Source of the DNA: Thinopyrum elongatum
Lineage: Eukaryota; Streptophyta; Magnoliopsida; Poales; Poaceae
Direction: 5' to 3'
NCBI GenBank assembly: GCA_011799875.1
Contig: CM022303.1
Span: 283,198,888-283,262,887 of the forward strand
DNA: 64,000 nucleotides
Below are positions 1-12,530 of the stretch, one piece after another. The position numbers and the translations under genes are program-made. Numbering within the stretch: the first letter of the stretch is position 1; each line of letters begins with the position of its first letter. The notes below the pieces were generated by a model. The model saw only the letters and a program-made list of their open reading frames with translations, did not search any database and had not been told where the DNA came from.

Positions 1-1664
1 TGATGCAATAGTGACGTCAGCAGTCAACGGTCGGCTGACCAGGGTCAAATCTGACCTGTGGGTCCAGTGAGACCCACATGTTAGTGTCTGGACTAACTAA
101 ACAGGGTTATTTTAATTAATCTAACCCTAATTATCGGGTGGGCCCGCACTGTCAGTGTGTGATTAGGCAGGTTTAATTAATTTTAGTTAATTAGGGGGAT
201 GTGGTGGCCCACATGTCAGTGGCTGGACCTGGTCTAGTCAGTAGTTGACTTTGGTCAACAGAGCTGACCGGCCCCCTGGGGCCCACCAGGCAGCGACCCT
301 GAGGTGGCCCCGGCCGGCGACATCAGCGGTGGCGCCGGCGATGGCGCCGACGACCAAAACCACGGCGGCAGTACGCCGGAGTCGGCCGGAAACCGCGTAC
401 AAAGCCCCGTTTGGCACGGGGTTTGGTCCTACGGGACGGGCGTGAGGCGCCGCGTCCGATGGTGGTCGCATACGGCACGGTGGTGGCCGGAGTTTGCCGC
501 TATGATGACGGCAGGCGGCGGCGATTTTTGGGTGAGCTCGGTCGCGCGGCTATGGGGTGTTAGCGAGCGAGCTACGCGGCTAGGCGGCCTACTGCGAGCG
601 TCAGGAACATGACAGGCACGGCGGAGAAGCTCGGGCGGCTCTGCATGGAGCAGCTCGCCGGCAATGGCGGTCGGCGCAGCTACGGGTCCAAGCGGGGCCG
701 TCGTCCTAGCGCGTCAACGAGCAAGCGAGAGGCCAGGGGAGAGGGGAATGCTCACCGAGCGGCACAAGATGGCCCTTGAGTGATCAGGAGCGCTGGGGAG
801 ACGGCGAATCGAGCGGCGGCCGAGGCGGATGCCGATGGAGGGGAACGGCGTGGGCGACGGCCGTGGTGCTCTCCGGCTCCAATCAAGCAGCGAGGAAGAC
901 GAAGGCGATGATGGCTCGGCTCCTAGACCTGGTGGTGTGGCGCCGGGTAGCTGGTGGTGGATCCAGAGGGAGAGGGAGAGAGTGAGCGAGGGGGGGGGGA
1001 ACCAGAGGAGCGCGGGAGCTGCGGCTTTAACCCCGTCGGGCGGGCACCGGCGCGTTGTCGACCGCGGGGCAGGGGGGCCGGCGCGGCGGGTGCGGGCGAG
1101 GCGACAGCGTGCGAGGGGGGGGAGCAGTAGGAAGGAGGAAGGGGAGGTGGGCTGGGCCTGCCCGGTTTGACTTAGGCCCAGGCGCCAGTGGGCTTTTTCC
1201 TTTTCTTTTATTTCTTTTCTGTTTTTCTTTTTGGTTTCTGTTTTGCAAAATATGTGGCACCCAATTGAATTTTATAAAACATATGACCTGGTCCATAAAT
1301 CATAGTGCAACATACCCTATCACCAAAATTTAGTTTGGAGTATTTATCATTTCAGATTTATTTTATATTTATTAATAGGTTATTAAATATCATTTTCAGC
1401 CACTGTTTGAGGATGTTCAAGTCACTTATCCAATTCCAATAAGGTTGGCTACAATTTTATCATTGCCTCCAAATTATTTGCTATTTAATGAACATTTTAG
1501 TTTCTGATTTGAACATTATTTATTTTTCCACTATGAATTAAATTTGAATTTTGAGTTAGGAGCTGAATGCAATATGATGCAAATGATGATTTGGCACTGT
1601 TGATCATGATGACCTGGCATAATCAAAAGGGTGATCACTGTAGCTTAATACATGGGGTGTTACA
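1..1664 (-). mobile_element. Partial LTR (K) of a large Gypsy element, reverse orientation, cut by window edge
   Basis: Read on the minus strand the segment begins at 1664 with TGTAACACCCC and continues with a stretch clearly related to the LTR start of element A at 15147 (shared ATCACCCTTTTGATTATGCC). As in A, an AT-rich first part is followed by a GC-rich block (roughly 280-1190 here). It is inserted in the interior of element D, and GAAAG at 1665-1669 would be the right target duplication. The remainder lies left of base 1, so I cannot say whether this is a solo LTR or one end of a full element. Open frames inside it look like GC-rich noise. Confidence 0.75.
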
Positions 1665-1670
1665 GAAAGC

Positions 1671-2252
1671 ATGCCTCCTATTTATGATGATTATATTGAT
1701 GAAAGTGGGTTTGGAAGAGTGTCAACTCTAGGTAATAATGATCCCACTATTTTGGAGGGTGTTGAATCTTATTATTATAATTATGCAAGTGTATTTGGAG
1801 AGGTCATGACTTTATTTAATGATGAATCCACTATTTTGGAAGAGGTTTCAATTGACTATGATAAAAAAGTTGCTATCTATGATGATTATTGTGATGATAT
1901 GTATGCTATAAAGAGTAATGATATCCACCAAACTTGTCATTATGATTTTAATGCTCAATATGATTATGCCAATCAAGTATCACATGATAGTTATTTTGTT
2001 GAGTTTGCTCCCACAACTATTCATGAGAATACATTTGCTTATGTGGAGGTTAATAAAATTTCTATGCTTGTGGATCATGAAAAGAATGCTTTATGTGATA
2101 GCTATATTGTTGAATTCATTCATGATGCTACTGAAAATTATTATGAGAGAGGAATATATGCTTTTACATATCTCAATAATATCAACTTTCCTCTCTATGT
2201 GTTGAAAATCTTGAAGTTTTGCTTGTTTTTCCTTCCTATGCTAGTTGACTAG
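1671..2252 (+). pseudogene. 5'-truncated ORF of unknown function from element D
   Basis: The 193-codon frame matches the ORF of element E (50870-51946, minus) from about E residue 94 onward; both read MPPIYDDYI at this point. The N-terminal part is lost because LTR K is inserted immediately upstream, so the ATG at 1671 is an internal methionine. The protein is acidic and rich in Asp, Tyr and Glu, with no recognisable Gag, zinc-knuckle or enzyme motif. It stops early after PMLVD: relative to E, about 40-50 bases are missing near 2248, which removes the in-frame C-terminal tail. It probably occupies the gag position of a non-autonomous retrotransposon. Confidence 0.6.
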
Positions 2253-2464
2253 GCAGTGGATTAGGCTTAAATGTTCTAGTCATATGCTTCATGATGCTCC
2301 CGTTATGTTTCAATTCTTATCTTTTACATGAGCATCATTGAAATCATCATGCCTAGCTAAAAAGTCATTAAAGAAAAGCGCTTGTTGGGAGACAACCCAA
2401 CATTTACCCCTACTGTTTTTGTGTGTTAACATGACTAAGCTGTTGTAGTAATCATGTTTTATAG

Positions 2465-3911
2465 CTTTTTTTAATAAAGTTCCAAGTAAAGCCTTTGGGA
2501 TAGTGTGGATGATAGTTGACTTGATTCTGTGCAAAAACAGAAACTTTTGTGCCCGGTAACAGAATTGTTAAAAATCACTGGGGCGTCGAAACATTCTGAA
2601 TATATTTACAGTTGATGGGTATACAAATTTTCTACGATTTCCTAAATTTTTAGAATTTTTGGAGTTACACAAGTATGACCATAATTCAGATCTTTACGTA
2701 CTGTTCTGTTTTTGACAGATTCTGTTTGCAATGCATAGTTTGCTTGTTTTATGGTTTCTATGGCTTATATTTCTTAATATAAATTGTAGAAATTATAGAG
2801 TATAGTAGGATTTATGAGGGAAAAAAATCTTGTCTTTGACAGTACCCAAGTGAATGATTTGTTTTATCATACCAACCCATCTCACGAAGTTCCGTTAAGT
2901 TCTGTGTGATTGAAGTTTTCAAGTTTTGGGTGAGATATCTATATGAGGAGAATAAGGAGTGACAAGACCCTAATCTTGCGGATTCCCAAGGCACCACAAG
3001 GTAATCAAGGAAGATCCAAGCAACTAAGCTTGGGGATGCCCCGGAAGGCATCCCCTCTTTCGTCTCCAACATTATCGGTAACTTCACTTGGAGCTATATT
3101 TTTATTCGTCACATGATATGAGTTTTGCTTGGAGCATCATTTTATTTTAGGATTTTCTTGCTGTTATTTGGAATAATGTTTTGCATCTTTTATTTCAATA
3201 AAAGTGTCAAGGATAGCCTTTACCATGCTTATTTTGCAAGTCTATATGTTGATGTTTGAAAACAGAAATTTTGTTGTTATGTTTTGAATATTTGTGAATA
3301 GTCAGAACATGATAAAAATCTTGAATTTTTTACACGGTGAGCTATGATAAATTTTGTACAGTATGGTAAATTTTCAGAATTTTTGGAGTTAGGGAAGTGT
3401 GAGAATAATTGCACTCTTTACAGACTGTCTTGTTTAGACAGATTGCTGTTATGTTTGCATTGTTTGCATATGTTTGCTTGTTTAATGATTCTATTTGATG
3501 ATAGGAGAATTAATTATGCAGAGACATTTAGTATGCAATGTTAAATAATAATTTGAGTGATTTGCTACGGTAGAGAATGATAAGGTTATTGCATTGATTC
3601 ATACTAACTTTTCTCACGAGTTCTTGTTGAGTTTTGTGTGGATTAAGTTTTTAAGATTTAGGGAAACCGTGATATAAAAGGAATTAAGGAGACACAAAAG
3701 CTCGAGCTTGGGGATGCCCAAGGCATCCCAAGAAAACATTTCAAGAAGTCTCAAGCATCTAATCTTGGGGATGCCCCGGTAGGCATACCACCTTTCTTCA
3801 TCAACAATTATCGGTTAGTCTTGGTTGAGCCTAAGTTTTTGCTTCTTCACATGATGTGTGCTATTCTTGGAATGTCATTTTATTTATTTTTGCTTGTTGT
3901 TTTAATAAAAT
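2465..3911 (+). repeat. Two tandem ~720-bp degenerate units in the non-coding interior of D
   Basis: Unit 1 (about 2465-3186) and unit 2 (about 3187-3911) follow the same order of landmarks: an AATAAA stretch, an AACAGAAA motif, AATTTTTGGAGTTA, TCTCACGA, a block with CTTGGGGATGCCC, and TATCGGT. They have diverged strongly. Element E carries the same pair on the minus strand (about 49390-50830), so the duplication predates both copies. No coding potential is evident. Confidence 0.65.
3032..3055 (+). other. Perfect 9-bp hairpin in D interior
   Basis: GGGGATGCC (3032-3040), a 6-base loop, then GGCATCCCC (3047-3055). The same perfect hairpin is at 50254-50277 in element E. Related imperfect or shorter copies lie at 3711-3729 and near 3768 in D. 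Confidence 0.6.
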
Positions 3912-5344
3912 ACTTGGATCTAAAAGTCTTTAAATGAGAGAGAGTCCTCAAATGGCTACCCATTTACTTAACTACTCGGTTGAACTTCACTTATATCTTT
4001 TTGGAGTAGCTTGTCATTTACTCTTGTGATTCACTTATATCCTATGCGTAAATTGTTGAATGAATTGAATATCATAAAGTTGAAATTATATGTACTTCAC
4101 ATTCTTGTATTATACCTAGTAGTAGCTTCATATTGGGTTTAGAAAGTGAAATCTTTTGAAGCTTGACAATCACAATATTGGTCATACAAGCAATTCATGA
4201 ATGATTAGTATAAGGAAAAGAACGTTCATGTACAAATATATTATCTTGGACATCTTCTATGATTGTGAATACCCATTAATTATTTTCAAACTTGAGCAAA
4301 TTAGTTTAAGTTGGACAAGGAAGATAACGTAATGAGTTATGGTTGTGTATATTTGCATAAAAGTTATATTGTTATAGATACTCCAACATGTGGTGTTTGC
4401 ATAGGATCTTTTGCTAGCCAAAAATTTGTACTAAGTAGAGATACTACTTGTGCATCCAAAAACCCTTAAACCCAGTTTCTTGCCATGAGTGTCCACCATA
4501 CCTACCTATGGATTGAATAAGATCCTTCAAGTAAGTTGTCATCGGTGCATAAGGCAATAAAAAATGCTCCTAAATATGTTTGATCTTTTCTTGTAAGGGA
4601 AAATAAGCGTTGTACAAACTTGTGATGGCAAAGTAATAAAAGCGATAGACTGCATAATAAAGGTTGCTATCATAAGAGGGAAATATAACGTGATGTTTCT
4701 TTGCACTAAGAGCTTGTGCATCCAAAAATAAAAAGCGCATGACAACCTCTGCTTCCCTCTACGAAGGGCCTATCTTTTACTTTTCAGTATTTACTTTTAT
4801 GCAAAGAGTCAATAGTATGCACTCTCACTTCAACCTCAATTATTCTCTTGTTGGCAAGCATCATGTGGTGGGGAAAGATCTAGGCACATATGGCTAGTCA
4901 AATATATTTGATCATGGTTTATTATTGTTAACAATTATCTCTAAGATAAATGAGTTGGGAGGCGAAATATTAAGCCCCTATCTTTCTCAGTGTTCGATGG
5001 ATGCCATTTGTTCTAAAAATATGCTTTGAGTACTAGCAATCATAGAAGACTATATGATGATTGAGTATGTGGAGCTCTTACTTAGACTTTGTTGAGAATA
5101 AGTTGAATTGCAATTGTTTGGTGACTAAGAACATAGGTTGTTAAGTTTCAAGAGAATTCAATGTTTGAACCATAATATGTGAATTGATTGCTACTTTATC
5201 ATGATGAGTTTTATGAGAAAGAGTTGCTTTTATGATGCTAGGAAAAGTGATTGAAATTATCATGTATCAAACTTATGCACTATGCTAGCATTCACACTTC
5301 ATAAATTATTTCTTTTATCATTTACCTACTCGAGGACGAGCAGG
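3912..5344 (+). other. Non-coding 3' interior of element D
   Basis: An AT-rich stretch without a convincing reading frame. It is recognisable on the minus strand in element E (about 48000-49390), for example through the shared ACTCGAGGACGAGCAGGAAT just before the polypurine tract. I see no gene in it. Confidence 0.6.
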
Positions 5345-5362
5345 AATTAAGCTTGGGGATGT
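5345..5362 (+). other. Polypurine tract of element D
   Basis: AATTAAGCTTGGGGATGT directly precedes the LTR start TGATACGTCTCC at 5363. This is the position of plus-strand priming in an LTR element. The same motif precedes the 3' LTRs of E and G. Confidence 0.7.
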
Positions 5363-7027
5363 TGATACGTCTCCAACGTATCTATAATTTAGGAAGCATT
5401 CATGCCATGTTTGCAACAATTCTATATGGTTTTGGTATGATTTGAATGGAACTAACTCGGACTGATGTTGTTTTCAGCAGAACTACCGTGGTGTTGTTTT
5501 TTGTGCAGAAATCAAAGTTCTCCAAATGAGCTAAAAGTTTTTGATGGTTTTTTTTTGAACAAAAGAGGCACTAGAAGCTTCGTGGGGGGACCAGAAGGTG
5601 AAGGAGGTCACCACCACCCACCAGGGCGTGCCAGGGGACTTTCCCATGTGCTGGTGGGTGGTGGGCTCCTCGTGGCCCATCTCAGCATGAAACCGATGCC
5701 AAAAAATACTATAAATACAGAACCCCCTAGAAATAACCCTAGATCAGAACTTTCGCCGCTGCAAGCCTCTGTAGCCATGAAAAACCAATCTAGACCCCGT
5801 TCCAGCACCCTGACGGAGGGGGAAATCATCACCGGTGGCCATCTTCATCATCCTGGCAGCCACCATGATGAGGAGGGAGTAGTCCACCCTCGGAGCTGAC
5901 GATTTGTACCAGTAGCTATGTCTTTAATCTCTCTCTCTCTCGTGTTCTTGAGTTGGCACAATCTTGATGTATCACGAGCTTTGTTAATATAGTTGGATCA
6001 TATGGTGTTTTCCCCTCTCTATCTTGTTGTGATGAATTGAGTTTTCCCTTTGAGATTTCATTCTTATTGGATTGAATACTTTTATGGATTTGAGAGCACT
6101 TGATGTATGTTTTGCTATGAATACCCGTGGTGACAATGGGGTATCATATTGATTCACTTGATATATGTTTTGGCACTCAACTCGCGGATTCTCGAGGTGA
6201 CATTGGGGTAATCTATGCATAGGGGTTGATGCACATTTTCGTCCTTGTTTCTCCGTTAGAAATCTTGGGGCACCCTTTGAGGTTCTTTGTGTTGGATTGA
6301 GTATTATGAATCTGAAATTATTTGATGCATATCGTATAATCAACTCACGGATACTCGTGGTGACATTGGAGTATCTAGGTGACATTAGAGTTGGTTGATG
6401 TGTATCATATGGTGTTATTTTAGTACGAACTCTTAGATAGATCGATCGGAAAGGATAACTTGGTGTTATTTTAGTACGAACTCTTGGATAGATTGATTGG
6501 AAAAGATAACTTTGAGGTGGTTTCGTACCCTACAAACAATTTCGTCTTATGTTCTCCGCTAGATAAGAACTTTGGAGTGATTCTTCATTGCACGTTGAGG
6601 GATGGTTATATGATCCAATTATATTAGCATTGTTGAGAGATTGCACTAGTGAAAGTATGAACCCTAGGCCTCATTTTCAAGCATTGCAATATCATTTGTG
6701 CTCACTTTTGTTACTTGCTACCTTGCTCTTTTTTATTGTTCATATTAAAAAATCAATATCTACTATCATTACTACACTTGTATCACCATCTCTTCGCCGA
6801 ACTAGTGCACCTATACAATACCATTGTATTTGGTGTGTTGGGGACACAAGAGACTCTTTGTTACTTGGTTGTATGGTTTTTTGAGAGAGACCATCTTCAT
6901 CCTACGCCTCCCATGAATTGATAAACCTTAGGTCATCCACTTGAGGGAAATTTGCTACTGTCCGACAAAACTCTGCGCTTGGAGGTCCAACACGAGTCTA
7001 CAAGAACAAGTTGTGTAGTAGACATCA
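5363..7027 (+). repeat. 3' LTR of element D (1665 bp)
   Basis: It starts TGATACGTCTCCAACGTATC and ends GTGTAGTAGACATCA, with TG...CA termini. Its end matches the LTR ends of E (1636-1641 bp). A TATA-like TATAAATA lies at 5710-5717 and could be the LTR promoter. The short open frames inside it are not conserved. Confidence 0.8.
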
Positions 7028-7150
7028 GTGGGCAGCGGGGGAATTATGAAATGGACACGGAAGTAGTCTTTAGAATGCATTTACTATGTGATCAAACTCA
7101 TCACTTACCTGCTCATCAGACAAAATCCGAGAGCCCATCAACGTCGGCAT
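7028..7150. other. Short unassigned segment between D and solo LTR C
   Basis: GTGGG (7028-7032) is the right target duplication of D. The next 118 bases are contiguous, once C is removed, with 30880 onward. On the minus strand the joined piece is open for a short run reading MPTLMGSRILSDEQ, followed by GTAAGT, which looks like an exon end and splice donor. There is a TAG upstream in that frame. I do not recognise a gene. Confidence 0.35.
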
Positions 7151-7453
7151 TGATACGTCTGCAATGTATCTATAATTTTTTATTGTTCCATGCTATTTTA
7201 TATTATTTTCGGGACTAACCTATTAACCTAGAGCCCAGTGCCAGTTCTTGTTTTTTCCTTGTTTTTGAGTTTCGTAGAAAAGGAATGCCAAACGGAGTCC
7301 GAACGGAATGAAACCTTCACGATGATTTTTCTTGGACCAGAAGACAACCAGGAGACTTGGAGATGAAGTCGGAGGAGCCACGAGGCGGCCACAAGGACGG
7401 AGGGCGCGCCCAGGGGGGTAGGGCGTGCCCCCCACCCTTGTGGGCCCCCCGTG
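7151..7453 (+). repeat. Solo LTR C, left part
   Basis: It starts TGATACGTCTGCAATGTATC. The LTR continues at 29621 after the insertion of element B and ends at 30874. GGCAT at 7146-7150 and GGCAT at 30875-30879 form a perfect 5-bp target duplication, and no internal region is present, so C is a solo LTR of about 1557 bp left by LTR-LTR recombination. Confidence 0.85.
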
Positions 7454-7936
7454 TGAGGGAGTCCTGGATTAAGGGGTCCTCGGGCGTCCGGGCTACGTAA
7501 TGTGGGCCGGACTGATGGGCCATGAAGATACAAGACAGAAGACTCTCTCCCGTGTCCGGATGGGACTCTCCTTGGCGTGGAGGGCAAGCTTGGCATTTGG
7601 ATATGAAGATTCCTTTCTCTGTAACCAACTTTGTATAACCCTAGTCCCCTCCGGTGTCTATATAAGCCGGAGGGTTTAGTCCGTAGAGACAAGGATAGTC
7701 ACAATCATAATCAGACAGGCTAGACTTCTAGGGTTTTAGCCATTACAATCTCATGGTAAATCAACTCTTGTAATACTCATATTCATCCAGATCAATCAAG
7801 CAGGACGTATGGTATTACCTCCATAGAGAGGGCCCGAACCTGGGTAAACATCGTGTCCCCCGTCTCCTGTTACCATCGACCTTAGACGCACAGTTTGGGA
7901 CCCCCTACCCGAGATCAGCCGGTTTTGACACCGACA
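7454..7936 (+). repeat. 5' LTR of element B
   Basis: It starts TGAGGGAGTCCTGG and ends GTTTTGACACCGACA. TATATAAG at 7659-7666 followed by GGGTTTAGTCCG looks like a core promoter. The 3' LTR begins TAAGGGAG, so its terminal TG has mutated. Confidence 0.9.
7659..7666 (+). promoter_or_regulatory. TATA box in the LTR of B
   Basis: TATATAAG, repeated at 29338-29345 in the 3' LTR and as TATATAAA at 54418-54425 in the LTR of element F. Its conserved position supports a role as the LTR core promoter. Confidence 0.6.
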
Positions 7937-7937
7937 T

Positions 7938-7955
7938 TGGTGCTTTCATTGAGAG
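7938..7955 (+). other. Primer binding site of element B
   Basis: TGGTGCTTTCATTGAGAG begins two bases after the 5' LTR. It starts with TGG, complementary to the CCA end of a tRNA. I cannot assign the tRNA from the sequence alone. Confidence 0.6.
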
Positions 7956-7983
7956 TTCCGCTGTGTCGTCGCTAGAAGACTCG

Positions 7984-10900
7984 ATGGCTCCATCAATCAT
8001 CCACAACGACGCTGCCGTGAAGGAGGTCTTTCTCCCCGGACAGATCTTCGTATTCGGCGGCTTCATGCTGCGGGCCAACTCGCTTGGTCATCTAGAGCAG
8101 ATCGGCAGCTACACCCCTGGCCATCAGGTCAGGTTTGGAAGCTTGAACTACGTTGCTGATATCCGCGGAGACTTGATCTTCGACGGATTCGAGCCCATGG
8201 CAGCCGCTCCCTGCCACCGCGATGAACATGACCTAAATCTGTCATCGGACCATACTCGGGAGATAGCTCTTGTAGCCGCTCTGGCCCTAGATCCGGAGCA
8301 AATTGCACCATCCGAGGACGGGAAGCTCAACCCCGCCACGGAAGCCGCAGACTCAGCGGCGTTGGAGCCGCACACAGACCCAACTTCAAACGGGATCTGT
8401 GTCTCCGGAACCTCGGACTCGTCTCCGGCCACAGGTTCCGAACCGCGTGCGTCCGCGCCCATCAAGCTCGATCGGGCGCCGATCGTCGATTTTAGCTCCA
8501 CGGACATCTTCCGGCACTCACCTTTGGGTGATGTGCTAAACTCACTAAAAACCCTCTCCTTAGCGGGGGACTCACAGCCGAACTATATCCGGTTTGAACT
8601 AGTGGCTGATGATGGAGAATTTCGCTTCCCACCCACCGCCCACTTCATCGCCACTGTCGAAGACTTAACCGACATAATCGATTACGACTCCGAAGACATC
8701 GACGGTATGGACGACGATGCCGGAGAGGAGCAGGTCCAAAACCCGCCGTTTACTGGGCGCTGGACAGCCACCTCCTCGTATGACGTGTACATGGTGGATA
8801 CCCCCAAAGAGAATAACGGCGATAACAAGAAAGATCCAGTCGAGGATACACCTCATGAGACACGACCAAAGTGTCGACGTCAGCGGTGCCGCCCTAAATC
8901 ACGCCGTGGAAAAGACAGCAATACCGGCACGAGAGAAAACAACACTCCGGATGAGGCCGAAGACAAAGAAGATCCCGTCGAGCTGACTTTCGAGCAGGAC
9001 GATAGGGAAGATGGGCAAGCCAGCCCCGATGAACAGGCCATAAACAAAGACTCGGAGGACAGCAACTATCTTCCACTCTCCGAAGATGAGGTGAGCCTCG
9101 GCGACGAAGACTTTATCGTGCCTGAGGAACCCGTCGAGCAGGAGTGCTTTAAGCGCCGGCTAATAGCCACTGCGAGGAGCCTGAAAAAGAAACAGCAGCA
9201 GCTTCAAGCTGATCAAGATCTACTCAACGACAGATGGACTGATGTCCTGGCAGCCGAGGAATACGGACTCGAGCGCCCCATTAAAAGTTATCCGAGGCAG
9301 AAACTGCTACCCCAATTCAACGACGAGGCACTTGAGCCCATGCCATCAACACATAATGCGGCTGACCGACCACCACGTGGCCGGGACAAAGCGGCAACTC
9401 AAGCCGAATACCAGCCCATACTCCCTCGCCGCAAAAGCAGAGACATAACAGCCCGGGGTCATACATATGACCTGCGGCAGGACCTGGACAATAGAGCAGG
9501 TCAGTCCAGATCAATTTACGGATCGCAGGGGCATGCCCTGGCGCGCGACGACGGCTATCAAGCCAGACGTGACAAACATAACCGCGCTCGGGCCGAAGAC
9601 TGCCGACGAACTCAATCCGAACTACATCGGGACGTGGCCCGATATAGAGGCGCCGCACACCCCCTCTGCTTCACTGATGAAGTAATGGAGCATGAATTCC
9701 CAGAAGGGTTTAAATCCGTAAATATCGAATCATATGATGGGACAACAGATCCCGTAGTATGGATTGAAGATTTCCTTTTCCATATTCATATGGCCCACGG
9801 TGATGACCTTCACGCCATCAAATACCTCCCACTAAAACTCAAGGGGCCAGCTCGGCACTGGTTAAACAGTCTGCCTGAAAACTCTATTGGCAGCTGGGAG
9901 GACTTGGAAGACGCCTTCCGCGACAACTTCCAAGGCACATATGTACGACCTCCGGATGCCGATGACTTAAGTCACGTAGTTCAATAGCCTGGAGAGTCGG
10001 CCAGGAAATTCTGGACCAGGTTCCTAACTAAAAACAACCAGATTGTCGACTGCCCGGATGCCGAAGCCCTAGCGGCCTTTAAGCATAGCATCCGCGATGA
10101 ATGGCTCAGTCGTCACCTCGGCCAAGAAAAGCCGAAGTCCATGGCAGCCCTCACGGCACTCATGACCCGCTTTTGTGCGGGCGAGGATAGTTGGCTAGCT
10201 CGCAACAATAACACTGCAAGCGATGCCGGTACCTCTGAAGCTAAGCATAGCAATGGCAAGCCCCGACGCAACAGGCACAAGCGCCGAAGCAATGGTGGCA
10301 CTGCCGATGACACGGCGGTCAACGCCAGTTTCAGTGGCTCCAAGTCCGACCAGCGGAAGAAGCCATACAAAGGAAACAATCCAGGCTCATCCAGCTTGGA
10401 CCACATACTCGATCGTCCATGTCAGATCCACGGCACCCCTGATAAACCAGCCTATCATACCAATAGAGACTGTTGGGTTTTTAAACAGGCCGGCAAGTTA
10501 AATGCCGAACACAAGGAGAAGGGGTCGCAAAGTGAGGACGATGACGAGGAGTCCCGTCCGCCGAACACAGGAGGACAGAAGAAGTTCCCTTCCCAGGTTA
10601 AAACGGTGAACATGATATACGCCACTCATATCCCCAAAAGGGAGCGCAAACGAGCGCTCAGGGACGTCTACGCGATGGAGCCAGTCGCCCCAAAGTTCAA
10701 CCCATCGTCTTCCTGCCCGATCACCTTCGATCGCAGGGACCATCCGACCAGTATTCGTCATGGCGGTTCAGCCACACTAGTCCTCGATCCAATTGTTGAT
10801 GGATTCCATCTCATGCGCGTCCTTATGGACGGCGGCAGCAGCCTGAACCTGCTCTATCAGGATACTGTGCGCAAAATGGGCATCGATCCCTCAAGGATCA

Positions 10901-11211
10901 AACCCACAAAAACTACCTTTAAAGGAGTCATACCAGGTGTAGAGGCCCGCTGTACGGGCTCAATCACACTGGAGGTTGTCTTCGGATCTCCGGACAACTT
11001 CAGAAGCGAAGAGTTGATCTTCGATATCGTCCCCTTCTGCAGCGGCTATCATGCACTGCTCGGACGAACCGCATTTGCTCGATTCAATGCGGTGCCACAC
11101 TATGCTTATCTCAAGCTCAAGATGCCGGGTCCACGCGGTGTCATAATAGTTAATGGAAACATGGAGCGCTCCCTCCGTACCGAGGAGCACACCGCGGCCT
11201 TGGCAGTGTAA
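7984..11211 (+). pseudogene. Gag-protease polyprotein of element B, one nonsense codon
   Basis: The first ATG (7984) opens a frame of 1075 codons broken only by TAG at 9985-9987. The protein begins MAPSIIHNDAA. A long acidic, low-complexity N-terminal part is followed by a Retrotrans_gag-type domain (HEFPEGFKSVNIESYDGTTD to FCAGEDSW, about residues 570-735). A retropepsin-like domain follows at about 935-1075, with the active-site motif MDGGSS and the second motif ALLGRTAF. The stop replaces the second Q of a QQPG motif that is intact in the related element I, so CAG to TAG is the simplest cause. Gag would form the particle and the protease would process it. The frame ends at 11211 with no reverse transcriptase downstream. 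Confidence 0.85.
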
Positions 11212-12530
11212 GTACAGAACGGCCTTGCCAAGCAGAATCTTAATTCAGCGCCCAAGCTCCCGGACACTGTCAAGCGGATCCGGACTACTCCGCAGCATAA
11301 CAGTCCGGCTCGTCAGGAGTTAGACTAGCAATCCGGCCTCCGTCTCCATCCCGACCAAATGGCGGCATACGTACCACGCGTACATAACTACGCACTTAAA
11401 ATACCATGGGCATAGACGGAGGCATAACTATATCGTGGTCCATAATACGGCTCGACCTCCCCTGGACACACGTACTCTCACTTTTTCTTTTTTCATCCTT
11501 TTCAGGTTTCTTTTCCACAGGCCCCTCAAGACGGCCTGATCATCAGTCCTTTCGAAGGATAGTTACACCAAGACAGCAAGAAGCATTGCGATATACGGGA
11601 ATCTCTAGGAAGTCTTTTTTACGATCACTCTACCTGTTCTCAGGACCCTCACGCAGCTCTACCTTGGTCATGGCATGTAAAATAGCCCTGCTGCTTATTG
11701 CACTTCTTATACGCTTTGACGTATTCATAAATTTGTAATGGAAACAGTTCGCGGCCCAACTTCTGTGGCACTAGCTTACTACTTCATTTTTTCTTGATAA
11801 TCTTATCCATTGCACCCGTACGCTTTTGTACGGCCTAAATTTTCCAGGGGCTTTATTGCGCCCCATATTACGGCAACAAAGTCCGAACACTTTTTATAGT
11901 GTAGTTCGGCACCCCGAATTTAGCATTATATGCATTGGCTCCGAATCATGTCTTTGGTCAATAGTTGGGTTACCCGGCTCCTGTGCTTACTACCTTACGT
12001 TCCGCTATATCGGCTAGGGTAGTAAAGGAAGAACTACTGCGATTGTGCCCTGGTTCGTCCGGATGAGCACCTCAGTAGAGAAAGCCGAAAACTGACTGTC
12101 ATGATGCGGCGTGAGCCGGTCAGCTCTTCGGAGGTTACAAATCTTTTGCAATTTTTTCCGCATTATGCGATGAATCGGTCTCTACCCGATCCGGTGTTTA
12201 TAGCACCCTAGTTCGGATTGACGAATACTAGGGGCTGCGCCTAAATCTCTATTATAAAACTCCTATGGCTAAGTGAGAGTGATAAAGCCACATAGTCCGG
12301 TTGCCTGGTTCGTTGCGCTAAACACCTCCTTCAAGGACCAAACTTTGGATAAAGAGTGTTTAGATTTTATCCCGAACACCCCCGTACTACCTACGTGGGG
12401 GATGAAGCCGACGACTGGCCAACTCAAAGATTTAATAAAACGGCCGCACAGGAGGAAAAATATTGATATAAACAACTAACATTATATTACATATTAGTTT
12501 TGTTTCATTGTGCAGGACAGGATAACATAT
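11212..12530. other. Non-coding spacer between the convergent ORFs of element B
   Basis: About 1.3 kb between the Gag-protease stop and the end of the minus-strand ORF. Short frames occur but none is conserved. The equivalent spacer in element I (60248-61546) shares scattered motifs on the opposite strand, such as the TAGAGAAAGCCGAAAAC region. The pol genes of an autonomous relative would be expected here. Confidence 0.6.

Larger units (their letters stand above)
1665..7027 (+). mobile_element. Non-autonomous Gypsy-type element D, 3' part (interior plus 3' LTR)
   Basis: The interior (1665-5362) is cut on the left by LTR K; the 3' LTR is 5363-7027. It is the same family as element E: the ORF, the duplicated non-coding interior, the polypurine tract and the LTR ends all correspond. 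No protease, reverse transcriptase or integrase frame is visible, so the element would need proteins supplied by others. GTGGG at 7028-7032 is the expected right target duplication. The style is Sabrina-like, but the exact family needs a repeat database. Confidence 0.75.

Noticed and set aside
238..1333. Overlapping open frames in LTR K
   Set aside because: Same GC-rich LTR effect; no domain and no conservation with LTR A.
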